Source: Mediterraneibacter agrestimuris (GTDB lineage: Bacteria > Bacillota > Clostridia > Lachnospirales > Lachnospiraceae). Taken from it: a stretch of DNA of 64,000 bases. Positions 52,575 through 61,194 of this stretch are shown in pieces. Location of the stretch: positions 33,663 through 97,662 of the forward strand of contig NZ_CALPDG010000010.1 in NCBI RefSeq assembly GCF_943193195.1. Direction: 5' to 3'. The translations under genes and the position numbers were made by a program. The stretch's first letter is position 1, and every line of letters starts with the position of its first letter. Below the pieces are notes generated by a model. The model saw only the letters and a program-made list of their open reading frames with translations. It was not told the origin of the DNA and ran no database searches.

Positions 52575-52605
52575 TTGACAACTTACAGGAATTAGAATAT
52601 ACTAA
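52575..52605 (+). promoter_or_regulatory. feoA promoter with metal-box palindrome 3
   Basis: TTGACA (52575) and TATACT (52598) with 17-bp spacing. TTAGAATATACTAA (52592-52605) overlaps the -10 box, an ideal place for repression. Confidence 0.78.
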
Positions 52606-52668
52606 CAATATCGAATGAGAAAAAATTTTAAGCATAATTGTAAAAATTGCTACAAGGAGCGAGTGGAT

Positions 52669-52881
52669 ATGAATTTAGCAGAAGCCAAAGAAGGAGAAGA
52701 ATATATCATTAAGGAAATTTTGACAGATGATGAAGAACTGACATCTTTTCTGTTTTCTCTTGGGTGTTATAGTGGTGAACCAATTACAGTGGTTTCTCAT
52801 CTGAAGGGTGGCTGTGTAGTTTCCATTAAGGATGGGCGTTATAATATTGATACTGATCTGGCGAAAGCCATTTCAATATAA
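52669..52881 (+). CDS. feoA: FeoA, ferrous iron uptake accessory protein
   Basis: A 70-residue SH3-like protein: MNLAEAKEGEEYIIKEILTDDEE, then LGCYSGEPITVVSHLKGGCVVSIKDGRYNID. ATG 52669 is chosen because AAGGAGCGAG precedes it; upstream in-frame codons overlap the promoter region. FeoA binds FeoB and is needed for ferrous iron uptake. Confidence 0.9.
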   Translation: MNLAEAKEGEEYIIKEILTDDEELTSFLFSLGCYSGEPITVVSHLKGGCVVSIKDGRYNIDTDLAKAISI

Positions 52882-52918
52882 TAAAAATGGTGGTTTTCAC
52901 TATTTTTTTGCATAGTAG

Positions 52919-52932
52919 TTAGTATGCGCTAA
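52919..52932 (+). promoter_or_regulatory. Metal-box palindrome 4
   Basis: TTAGTATGCGCTAA between feoA and feoB, fitting TTAG-N6-CTAA. Confidence 0.6.
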
Positions 52933-52977
52933 TAAAAATAAGATGCGTATAACAAAGGCATCAAAAGGAGGAGAATT

Positions 52978-54984
52978 ATGAGGATTGCTTTTGCAGGGAA
53001 TCCAAACAGTGGAAAGACGACCATGTACAATGCACTTACCGGCAGGAATGAACGTGTCGGGAACTGGGCAGGCGTTACGGTCGAAAGAAAAGAAAGTCCG
53101 ATCAGGAAAGGTTATTATGACGGTACAGAGGAGTTGATTGCGGTAGATTTACCGGGTGCTTATTCTATGTCTCCTTTTACATCGGAGGAAAGTATTACCA
53201 GCGGATATGTCAAAAATGAAAAACCAGATGCGATCATTAATATCGTAGATGCTACAAACCTGAGCAGGAGTTTGTTTTTCACCACTCAGCTTTTGGAATT
53301 GGGGATACCGGTAGTTGTTGCATTGAATAAAAGTGATATTGTCAATAAGAAACAGACACAGATTGATGAAAAACTTTTGTCTGAAAAGCTGGGCTGTCCG
53401 GTAATCAAGACGATTTCCACTTCTTCCGGACATGAAGGACTCAAAGAGACTGTAAGTGCTGCGGCTGCATTAAGAGGAAAAGCTCAGAAAGCACCTTATG
53501 TGCAGGCGGATATTGATTTCAAAGATAAAACGGCAGTAGAAGCGGCTGACAGAAGGCGTTTTGAGTTTGTAAACGGTATTGTGAAACAAGTAGAAAAACG
53601 AAAAGTATTTACAAAAGACAAAAACGTACAGGATAAGATTGACAGCATCATCACTCATAAGATTATCGGTATTCCGATTTTCGCAGCAGTTATCTTCCTT
53701 GTGTTCTACATATCCCAGACAACACTTGGTACATGGATCGCAGACTGGCTGGTGGCATGGATCGAGACTTTCCAGGGATGGGTCGGCGGACTGATGGAAA
53801 ATGCAAACCCGCTTCTGTATGCACTCCTTGTAGATGGTATCATCGGTGGCGTTGGTGCAGTTGTCGGTTTCCTTCCGCTTGTTATGGTCATGTACTTCTT
53901 AATTGCATTATTGGAAGATTGTGGATACATGGCAAGAGCTACAGTAGTTCTGGATCCGATTTTTAAGAGAGTAGGGCTTTCCGGTAAATCTGTCATTCCT
54001 ATGGTCATTGGTACAGGATGTGCGATTCCGGGCGTTATGGCTTGCCGTACAATCCGTAACGAAAGAGAACGTCGTACCACAGCGATGCTTACACCATTTA
54101 TGCCATGTGGAGCTAAAATCCCAGTGATTGCTCTTTTTGCAGGTGCATTCTTTGCGGACGCATGGTGGGTTTCAGCAACTATGTATCTGGTGGGTATTCT
54201 CTTAGTTTTGCTTGGAGCTTTACTTGTGAAAAAGATTACAGGACAAAAATACAGAAAATCTTTCTTTATTATTGAACTTCCGGAATATAAGTTTCCAAGC
54301 TTGAAAAGGGCATGCGGCTCTATGCTGGAGCGAGGAAAAGCATATATCGTAAAAGCAGGAACGATCATTCTGGTATGCAATACGGTGGTACAGATCATGC
54401 AGAGCTTTAACTGGCAGTTCCAGCTTGTAGAAGAAGGTGCAGAAGGGACATCTATTTTGGCATCCATTGCCCATCCGTTTGCGATTTTGTTCATACCGCT
54501 TGGATTTGGAGTGTGGCAGCTTGCAGCAGCGGCAGTGACAGGTTTTATCGCAAAAGAAAACGTAGTTGGGACGCTTGCAGTAGTTTACGGTATCACAAAC
54601 TTAATAGATACAGATGAACTGGCGTTGGTTGGAAGTGGGAATGAAGTAGCAACTGTTATGGGACTGACAAAGGTAGCAGCTCTTGCTTATTTGATGTTTA
54701 ACCTTTACACACCACCTTGTTTTGCAGCTCTTGGAGCGATGAATTCAGAAATGAAGAGTGGAAAATGGCTGCTTGGAGGAATCTGTCTTCAACTTGCAAC
54801 AGGGTATACCGTAGCTTTTGGTGTATATCAGATTGGTACATTGATCACAACAGGATCTTTTGGCACCGCATTTATTCCGGGACTTATCGCAGTTATTGTA
54901 TTTGCTTTGATTATTCTCTGGAGAATCCGTAAGTCAGATAAAGAGTTTGCTTCAGAATACAGCCTGCATTCTGTAAAATCATAA
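52978..54984 (+). CDS. feoB: FeoB, ferrous iron transporter
   Basis: A 668-residue inner-membrane protein. The N-terminal G domain has G1 GNPNSGKTT (7-15), G3 DLPGAYS, G4 NKSD. The membrane part contains the two Gate motifs, with VIPMVIGTGCAIPGVMACRTI and FMPCGAKIPVIALF carrying the conserved cysteines. About eight helices. It brings Fe2+ into the cell, and is repressed by metal through the local DtxR-like regulator if the boxes are real. CAAAAGGAGGAG precedes the ATG. Confidence 0.95.
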   Translation: MRIAFAGNPNSGKTTMYNALTGRNERVGNWAGVTVERKESPIRKGYYDGTEELIAVDLPGAYSMSPFTSEESITSGYVKNEKPDAIINIVDATNLSRSLFFTTQLLELGIPVVVALNKSDIVNKKQTQIDEKLLSEKLGCPVIKTISTSSGHEGLKETVSAAAALRGKAQKAPYVQADIDFKDKTAVEAADRRRFEFVNGIVKQVEKRKVFTKDKNVQDKIDSIITHKIIGIPIFAAVIFLVFYISQTTLGTWIADWLVAWIETFQGWVGGLMENANPLLYALLVDGIIGGVGAVVGFLPLVMVMYFLIALLEDCGYMARATVVLDPIFKRVGLSGKSVIPMVIGTGCAIPGVMACRTIRNERERRTTAMLTPFMPCGAKIPVIALFAGAFFADAWWVSATMYLVGILLVLLGALLVKKITGQKYRKSFFIIELPEYKFPSLKRACGSMLERGKAYIVKAGTIILVCNTVVQIMQSFNWQFQLVEEGAEGTSILASIAHPFAILFIPLGFGVWQLAAAAVTGFIAKENVVGTLAVVYGITNLIDTDELALVGSGNEVATVMGLTKVAALAYLMFNLYTPPCFAALGAMNSEMKSGKWLLGGICLQLATGYTVAFGVYQIGTLITTGSFGTAFIPGLIAVIVFALIILWRIRKSDKEFASEYSLHSVKS

Positions 54985-55066
54985 AGGATAAAAGTTATAG
55001 CAGACGGTGGACAGAGAAGAAGTACTTTGTCCACCATTTTTATTAGAAAAGGATGTGAAATGCTCT

Positions 55067-55444
55067 ATGGAAAATATGATAGCAGTTCTTGTTATTGTAA
55101 TCTTAGTAGGGAGTGCAGCTGCATATCTTATTAAGGCAAAAAGAAGCGGAGTGAAATGTGTTGGATGTCCAGCGGGAGGAAATTGCAGCAGCAAAAATAA
55201 AAAGAAAAAAAAGAAATTGACGGGTCCGGTCATCGCAAAGAAAACCATGTTTATTACAGGAATGCATTGTGAACATTGTGTACAAAGTGTGACAGATAGC
55301 TTGAATCGGATTGATGGAGTCTCCGTCAGAGTAGATCTTAATAAAAGTTGTGCTGAGATATCCCTTGACCGTGAAATAGGGGAAGATATCCTGATCTGCG
55401 CAGTAGAAAAAGCAGGGTTTTTAGTTGAGTCTATTCAAAGCTAG
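55067..55444 (+). CDS. FeoB-associated Cys-rich protein fused to an HMA domain
   Basis: A 125-residue protein with one membrane helix (about 4-22) and the Cys-rich motif CVGCPAGGNC of FeoB-associated membrane proteins. A run of lysines follows, then a heavy-metal-associated domain starting MFITGMHCEHCVQSVTDS with the metal-binding CxxC. ATG 55067 follows AAAAGGATGTG. The fusion would place a copper- or iron-type metal chaperone at the FeoB pore. It is 82 bases after feoB. Confidence 0.82.
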   Translation: MENMIAVLVIVILVGSAAAYLIKAKRSGVKCVGCPAGGNCSSKNKKKKKKLTGPVIAKKTMFITGMHCEHCVQSVTDSLNRIDGVSVRVDLNKSCAEISLDREIGEDILICAVEKAGFLVESIQS

Positions 55445-55475
55445 ACCGTGGTATTTCATATGGGAGAAAGCGGGT

Positions 55476-55709
55476 ATGAACGGTGAAAAAGAAAGTATTA
55501 TTATAAAACTGAAAGAAAATGGCTGCAGAATTACAAAGCAGCGTAAAATGATTTTAGATATTATCCTGGAAGACAGGTGTTCCAGCTGCAAGGAAATTTA
55601 TGCCCGGGCGGTGAAACTTGACCAGAGCATTGGGATGGCAACCGTTTACCGTCTGGTAAAGGAATTGGAGAATATCGGGGTGCTTAGCAGAGAAATCGTA
55701 TATAAGTAG
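55476..55709 (+). pseudogene. Fur-family regulator, DNA-binding half only
   Basis: A 77-residue protein with a Fur winged helix (RITKQRKMILDIILED...SIGMATVYRLVKELENIGVL). It ends soon after, so the metal-binding dimerisation domain (usually another 60 residues) is missing. No downstream continuation is obvious in other frames. It may be a decayed Fur or a monomeric DNA-binding fragment that interferes with another Fur. AGAAAGCGGG precedes the ATG. Confidence 0.72.
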
Positions 55710-55821
55710 CCTGCAAATGACAAAATTTATCAATAAGGACTGTTAGAATTGACTATCTTAAATGAAAGTTGTTACTATGAAAAAATAAACAGAGTCTTAT
55801 AGAAAAGGAAGTGATGTGGTT

Positions 55822-55902
55822 GTGAAACAACATAGGTTTTGGGCGTGGGCGTCCGTCTTTTGCTTTTTGATGGTATTCTATACAGGCTATAAACACAAAT
55901 AA
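55822..55902 (+). CDS. 26-residue hydrophobic peptide
   Basis: MKQHRFWAWASVFCFLMVFY and then TGYKHK, read from GTG 55822, with AAGGAAG upstream (GTG 55816 is an alternative). A single membrane helix flanked by basic residues. It lies 16 bases before the DUF6110 gene and seems to belong to the P-type ATPase operon. I recall similar tiny peptides in this setting, but that needs a search. Confidence 0.5.
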   Translation: MKQHRFWAWASVFCFLMVFYTGYKHK

Positions 55903-55918
55903 TCAGGAGGTACATAGG

Positions 55919-56221
55919 ATGTTTAGTGATTCTACTTTGAAAAAAATCGGATGTTTTGTAGGAGGAGTCGTATTTGGGACTGCGGGTGTAAAGCTCCTTT
56001 CCAGTAAGGACGCAAAAAAAGTATATACAAACTGCACTGCGGCTGTACTGCGGGCAAAAGACTGTGTTATGAAGACTGCTACAACAGTGCAGGAGAACGC
56101 AGAGGATATCCTTGCAGAAGCACAACAGATCAATGAAAAGCGTGCACAGGAAGAGGCAATGCAGGTGCAGGAAGATGATGTTCAGGAGGATGGTGCGTCT
56201 GAACAGGAAGAAAACGAATAG
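55919..56221 (+). CDS. DUF6110-like protein
   Basis: A 100-residue protein. A glycine-rich helix (IGCFVGGVVFGTAGVKLL, about 10-27) resembles a glycine zipper. SSKDAKKVYTNCTAAVLRAKDCVMKTA follows, and the tail is very acidic. ATCAGGAGGTAC precedes the ATG. It is the usual neighbour of the next P-type ATPase and may be a membrane-associated metal-handling partner. Function unknown. Confidence 0.7.
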   Translation: MFSDSTLKKIGCFVGGVVFGTAGVKLLSSKDAKKVYTNCTAAVLRAKDCVMKTATTVQENAEDILAEAQQINEKRAQEEAMQVQEDDVQEDGASEQEENE

Positions 56222-56228
56222 GTAAAAG

Positions 56229-58310
56229 ATGAGATTTCTTATCAAGCATGAAGTACAGGGCCGTCTCCGTATCCACGTTATCCGAAACCGAATGACATGT
56301 ACGGAGGCGGATGTTCTTTGCTGGGCTCTTGAAAAACAGAAAAGTGTTATAAAGGTCAAAGTATATGAGCGCACCGCAGATGCTGTGATCTATTATACAG
56401 GGGACAGAGAAGAACTGATCCATAAATTAAAAAAGTTTCATTTTGAGAAAGCAGATGTTCCGGATAATGTATTATCAAGTTCAGGGCGTGCTTTAAATTC
56501 CGCATACAGGGAAAAGCTGATAGCAAAAACATTGCTCCATTATGGAGGGAAATTGCTCTTGCCAAATTCGGTGAGAAAAATATGGCTTACTTTTAAAGCG
56601 GTCCAATATATCGGAAAAGGGATTCGATGTCTGGCCAGACGGAAGATAGAGGTGCCGGTATTAGATGCTACAGCGATTGGCGTGTCCGTGCTGCGAGGAG
56701 ACTTTAATACTGCCGGTTCTGTCATGTTTCTGCTGGGAATTGGAGAATTGCTGGAGGAATGGACACATAAAAAGTCTGTAGGAGATCTGGCACGCAGCAT
56801 GTCTTTAAACATAAAGAAAGTATGGCTGAAAAGAGAGGAGCAGGAAGTTCTTGTTCCGGCATCCGATATTTTGCCGGGTGACAGAGTGATCGTACACATG
56901 GGCAATGTAATCCCATTTGATGGAGAGGTGTCTTGCGGAGAAGGAATGGTGAACCAGGCATCTTTGACCGGAGAATCTCTTCCGGTACGAAGAACTGAGG
57001 GTCAGTCCGTATATGCAGGAACCGTTTTGGAGGAAGGAGAGTTGGAAATCACAGTCAGGGCTGTATCAGGTGCTACCCGGTTTGAAAAGATTGTGACTAT
57101 GATTGAAGACTCAGAAAAGTTGAAATCCAATCTGGAAAGTAAGGCAGAGCATTTGGCGGACCGTCTGGTACCATATACGCTTCTGGGGACAGGGCTTGTC
57201 TGGGCTGTCACACGCAATGTGACAAAAGCTCTTTCTGTTCTTATGGTGGATTTTTCCTGCGCATTGAAGCTGGCTATGCCGATTTCTGTCCTTTCTGCAA
57301 TACGGGAAGCCGGACAGAATGGAATTACCGTAAAGGGTGGGAAGTATCTGGAGGCTGTGGCAGAGGCAGATACCATCGTATTTGATAAGACCGGTACGCT
57401 GACAAAGGCGAAACCAACTGTAAAAGAAGTCATTGTGTTTGGCGATTATCCTGAACCGGAAGCTCTGCGGATTGCTGCCTGTCTGGAAGAACACTTTCCA
57501 CATTCCATGGCAAAAGCTGTCGTGGATGCTGCAAAGAGAAGAAGTCTGTATCATGAAGAAATGCATTCAAAAGTGGAGTATATTGTAGCCCATGGTATTT
57601 CCTCCTATATAGAAGGAAAGAAGACCATAATAGGGAGCAGTCATTTTGTGTTTGAGGATGAAAAGTGCCGGATACGTCCGGAATATCAGGAACGGTTTGA
57701 TACGCTTCCTGAAGAATACTCTCATTTGTTCCTTGCCATTAACGGAGAATTAGTTGCTGTAATCTGTATTGAAGATCCTCTCAGGGAAGAAGCCGGGGAG
57801 ATGGTAAGATTTTTGAAAGAAGAAGGTGTTTCCAAGATCGTCATGATGACGGGAGACAGTGAACGTACTGCAGCATCTATTGCGAAACGAGTGGGAGTGG
57901 ATGAATATTATTCCGAAGTACTTCCGGAAGATAAGGCAGGATTCATTGAAAGAGAGAAAGCGGCAGGAAGAAAAGTAGTGATGATCGGTGACGGAATCAA
58001 TGATTCGCCAGCGCTTTCAGCAGCAGATGCGGGAATTGCAATCAGTGATGGAGCAGAACTTGCGCGAGAGATCGCAGACATTACGATTGCTGCTGAGGAT
58101 CTGCGGGAAATCGTAGTACTGAAACGTTTGTCTAATGCGATGATGCACCGTATTCAGGGGAATTACAGGGGGATTGTCGGTATTAATGCAATGCTGATTG
58201 CACTAGGAGTGGCAGGAATTATTCAACCAACGACCTCTGCGTTACTACATAATACTTCTACTTTAGCTATCAGTTTGAAGAGTATGGGAAATTTATTGCC
58301 GACTAATTAA
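56229..58310 (+). CDS. Heavy-metal P-type ATPase with FSC motif
   Basis: A 693-residue P1B-type ATPase. Phosphorylation site DKTGTLT (D386), TGES actuator loop in ASLTGESLPV, and hinge GDGINDSPAL. The membrane motif that is CPC, SPC or TPC in most members reads FSCALKLAMP (about 342-351), leaving a single cysteine C344. The N-terminus has a ferredoxin-like domain without CxxC. Metal specificity is therefore unclear; iron or manganese export would balance the Feo system. It closes the operon. Confidence 0.88.
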   Translation: MRFLIKHEVQGRLRIHVIRNRMTCTEADVLCWALEKQKSVIKVKVYERTADAVIYYTGDREELIHKLKKFHFEKADVPDNVLSSSGRALNSAYREKLIAKTLLHYGGKLLLPNSVRKIWLTFKAVQYIGKGIRCLARRKIEVPVLDATAIGVSVLRGDFNTAGSVMFLLGIGELLEEWTHKKSVGDLARSMSLNIKKVWLKREEQEVLVPASDILPGDRVIVHMGNVIPFDGEVSCGEGMVNQASLTGESLPVRRTEGQSVYAGTVLEEGELEITVRAVSGATRFEKIVTMIEDSEKLKSNLESKAEHLADRLVPYTLLGTGLVWAVTRNVTKALSVLMVDFSCALKLAMPISVLSAIREAGQNGITVKGGKYLEAVAEADTIVFDKTGTLTKAKPTVKEVIVFGDYPEPEALRIAACLEEHFPHSMAKAVVDAAKRRSLYHEEMHSKVEYIVAHGISSYIEGKKTIIGSSHFVFEDEKCRIRPEYQERFDTLPEEYSHLFLAINGELVAVICIEDPLREEAGEMVRFLKEEGVSKIVMMTGDSERTAASIAKRVGVDEYYSEVLPEDKAGFIEREKAAGRKVVMIGDGINDSPALSAADAGIAISDGAELAREIADITIAAEDLREIVVLKRLSNAMMHRIQGNYRGIVGINAMLIALGVAGIIQPTTSALLHNTSTLAISLKSMGNLLPTN

Positions 58311-58339
58311 TATAAAATATTCATATTGTTATAAGTTTT

Positions 58340-58383
58340 AATGTCTGAATAGTTTGATTTGTAGACTATTCAGACATTTTTAG
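58340..58383. terminator. Bidirectional terminator
   Basis: AATGTCTGAATAGT (58340) pairs perfectly with ACTATTCAGACATT (58365), followed by T. It ends both the ATPase operon and the convergent STAND gene. Confidence 0.85.
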
Positions 58384-60691
58384 TAGAGCTCAATAATTGT
58401 TGTCCAATTTGTATTCCAGCATTGATATACAATTCTTGTATTTGTTGGTATTTATTATCGATAGCTTCCGGTTCAGATTCCCATACTATTTCATAGATTG
58501 CCATAGCTTTTTTGAGATGGGAGGTAGCCTGTTCTATATCAGCCTGTACCAGATAGGCAGTTCCCATAGCTTCCTGAATAATGGCATAGTCCAGACACTG
58601 ATCGGAATTGTATTCTTTTACCAGCCGGGCACATTTGCGTAAGGAGGATAATCCACGAGACGCTTCACTGGTATCTGTAAGGAGAGCTGCATAGTTGCAG
58701 ATTTGAACAATACTGTCATTCATATAGAGAAGCTGGTATTGTTCTAATAAGCTGATTCCCTGCTCCATAGCCTGTTTTGCCAGTTCGGTATTTCCCTGCT
58801 GGTGATATAGTCCACCCAGATTTCCATATAGATTTGCGGCGAGGTGGGCGTTTTCAGGTGTAACAGGAGAAAGCAAAGACATCGCTTCTTTTTCCAGCTT
58901 TACGGCTTTTCCAATATTTCTTTCAAGGGTAGCTTTATAGTCCAGTAATAATGCCCGGTCAGACACGGTTCCGATAGAAGTGTCTTCCAGCAAAGAAGAT
59001 AGTTCACGCAGGATTCTTTGCATACCATTTTCTTCGTGGTATTTTTCCATATATGGGAAAACATCTTCTAAGAATAATAAATAACCAGAAATATCATCTT
59101 TAGTTGTTTTTGTAATAATGTTTTCAACGGTTTGGAAAACAAGTCTGTAGTAGGAAATATCATTGCCGTGTAAAAGGCAGATGTTTTGCAGACTTTCCAG
59201 TAAAGGGAAACAGGTTTTTACAGACGGCTGCATATCTGCAACAGCGATTTCCTGTATCATGGGATGCAGTACAATGGTTCTTCCGGTTTTTGGCTGAATA
59301 AATCCCATTTCAATTAAATCATTTACGGCATTCAAATCCGGTAAATTCAGCCATGCAGCAAATCTTCGTGCCGGAATACCGGTTAAAGGAATCAGGCACA
59401 GACATCTCATTACATTTTGTTGAGTTTCAGAAAGCTGATATAGAGAGAATAAAGTATGTATGTGTCCATAGTAGGTTTCTTTGCTGCTTTGCCCGTCTTT
59501 TATAATATTGATTTTATCAGTTGCATCAAGAGCGACATTTTCTTCCAACAATTTTTTTAAGAGCATTTCTGGTTCCAATATTCCGGTTTCCAGTAAGCGT
59601 GATGCCAGTTCTACAGCGAGCGTATGGGCATGGACAGCTTCTATGATCTGTTCTATGACATCAGATTTTTCTTCTGTGTCGGAGAAAAATTTTCCTGCAA
59701 GTTGCAGAAGCGTTGTTTTATCGGAAATTTCTTCCAACAGCATACAGGAATGTCCGTCCAGACGGCTTCTGGTAGTAAATAATATCTGACAGCGGTATTT
59801 GAGTATGACCGAAAGAAAACTGTCCTGCATGGAAGTGGCGTTGAAATTATCTACAATCATCAAAGTATCTTCTTTGAGAGAACGCAGAAAACGGTTGTGT
59901 TTTCGGAAGCGTTCTTCATCAGAATCCTGCGGAAGATCATCCGCAAAATCCATGTCTGTAATATCCTGTTTTAAATCACCGCTGTAGGTGAGATACAGGA
60001 TATTGGTATATTCTTTCTTATACTGCAGGGCATAAGCCTTTGCCAGTTCACTTTTCCCGATTCCGGCAATTCCAGATAAAAATACTTTACTCTCTTTTTC
60101 CAACAGAGAATGCAGCACTTCGATTTCTTCAGAACGTCCACAAAAATGCCTGCATGGACGGGGAACGTCATTTCCCATTACAAAATCTGTTAAGACAGGA
60201 GAAAGATTTCCGGCGGCTAATAATTTCTTGGTTCGTGTGTCACGTTTCACAAAATTCCGTTCCATTCCGAAACACAGAACCCTTGTTATGAAAATATGTA
60301 TGGTGTCTATATCAGCGGGAGAATAAGAACAGATTAGTTCCTGTTTTTTTGGCTCTGAAATAGATGTATCCTGTAATACTAACTCATATAATTCTTTTGC
60401 TGCCATAGCAGAATCATACATCAGAGGAATAATATGTCGCTGAATGTTTCCTGCCAATTCTAATTGATGTTCTTTATCTAAAAAGTAGGTTACGATCCGG
60501 GGACTTACTTTTGCCTGTCCTGTCATCCAACGGCAGACCTGTCCATTGTCAAAATCAAAGTCTATGGCTTCATCGCTGCACATAAACGTGTCAAATAACA
60601 GATAGGTAAAATCTATTTGATTCATTCCTTTATCTTCGCTGATATAACGGCGAATGATCGTCATAATCGAACCAAAATCACATCTTTCCAA
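58370..60691 (-). CDS. STAND NTPase (NB-ARC-like) with TPR repeats
   Basis: A 773-residue protein starting with TTG at 60691, eight bases after AGGAGGGG. The N-terminal about 170 residues are helical. The NTPase core has Walker A FLSGIAGIGKSELA, Walker B DTLMIVDNF and the TTRSR sensor. A winged-helix part and several tetratricopeptide-like repeats (about 590-750, such as AANLYGNLGGLYHQQGNTELAKQAM) follow. STAND proteins are signal-triggered switches; some are anti-phage sensors, others regulators of mobile elements. No toxic effector domain is visible. Confidence 0.82.
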   Translation of the reverse strand: MERCDFGSIMTIIRRYISEDKGMNQIDFTYLLFDTFMCSDEAIDFDFDNGQVCRWMTGQAKVSPRIVTYFLDKEHQLELAGNIQRHIIPLMYDSAMAAKELYELVLQDTSISEPKKQELICSYSPADIDTIHIFITRVLCFGMERNFVKRDTRTKKLLAAGNLSPVLTDFVMGNDVPRPCRHFCGRSEEIEVLHSLLEKESKVFLSGIAGIGKSELAKAYALQYKKEYTNILYLTYSGDLKQDITDMDFADDLPQDSDEERFRKHNRFLRSLKEDTLMIVDNFNATSMQDSFLSVILKYRCQILFTTRSRLDGHSCMLLEEISDKTTLLQLAGKFFSDTEEKSDVIEQIIEAVHAHTLAVELASRLLETGILEPEMLLKKLLEENVALDATDKINIIKDGQSSKETYYGHIHTLFSLYQLSETQQNVMRCLCLIPLTGIPARRFAAWLNLPDLNAVNDLIEMGFIQPKTGRTIVLHPMIQEIAVADMQPSVKTCFPLLESLQNICLLHGNDISYYRLVFQTVENIITKTTKDDISGYLLFLEDVFPYMEKYHEENGMQRILRELSSLLEDTSIGTVSDRALLLDYKATLERNIGKAVKLEKEAMSLLSPVTPENAHLAANLYGNLGGLYHQQGNTELAKQAMEQGISLLEQYQLLYMNDSIVQICNYAALLTDTSEASRGLSSLRKCARLVKEYNSDQCLDYAIIQEAMGTAYLVQADIEQATSHLKKAMAIYEIVWESEPEAIDNKYQQIQELYINAGIQIGQQLLSSTKNV

Positions 60692-60891
60692 ATAGAATCC
60701 CCTCCTGTTCTGTAAAATACTCAATTTCCGCTCAATCTATGCTCAATGAGTTTCTTATGAAATTCCATTAAACTGACATCAGGCTGAATGGAGTTGGTCT
60801 AATAGAAATTATAGCACAAATTCCAGATCAGCTAAAGAGTACCGCCGAAAAATGTGTGGTGACAAGAAATATCGGTTTGGAAGGAGGAGCT

Positions 60892-61056
60892 ATGGCACAC
60901 ACAGTTGAATTTGAACGATGTGTTGATTTTCTTGCCAGAATGATAGAAAAATATGGCAGTGAGCTCCTTCAGGAACTGAATGGATTACCGGAGGAGGACA
61001 AAGCAGAAGATAACTGCCAGCAAGAGCAGGAACAGAATACATTGGGAAATGATTAG
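60892..61056 (+). CDS. Small acidic protein before the recombinase
   Basis: A 54-residue protein, MAHTVEFERCVDFLARMIEK then YGSELLQEL and an acidic, glutamine-rich tail. GGAAGGAGGAGCT precedes the ATG. Similar small genes sit next to recombinases in clostridial elements. It might be a recombination directionality factor or regulator; this is a guess from position. Confidence 0.55.
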   Translation: MAHTVEFERCVDFLARMIEKYGSELLQELNGLPEEDKAEDNCQQEQEQNTLGND

Positions 61057-61194
61057 GGAGAGCATAGATGTTGGCTCTCTTTTTTCTTGCGTGCTATTTG
61101 TGCATTTTACCTATATTGACGAGTATGTGCAGCTACGGTAAAATATAGTTGGGACAAATAAAAAATAAACTGTAATTTGATATGGAGAATATAA

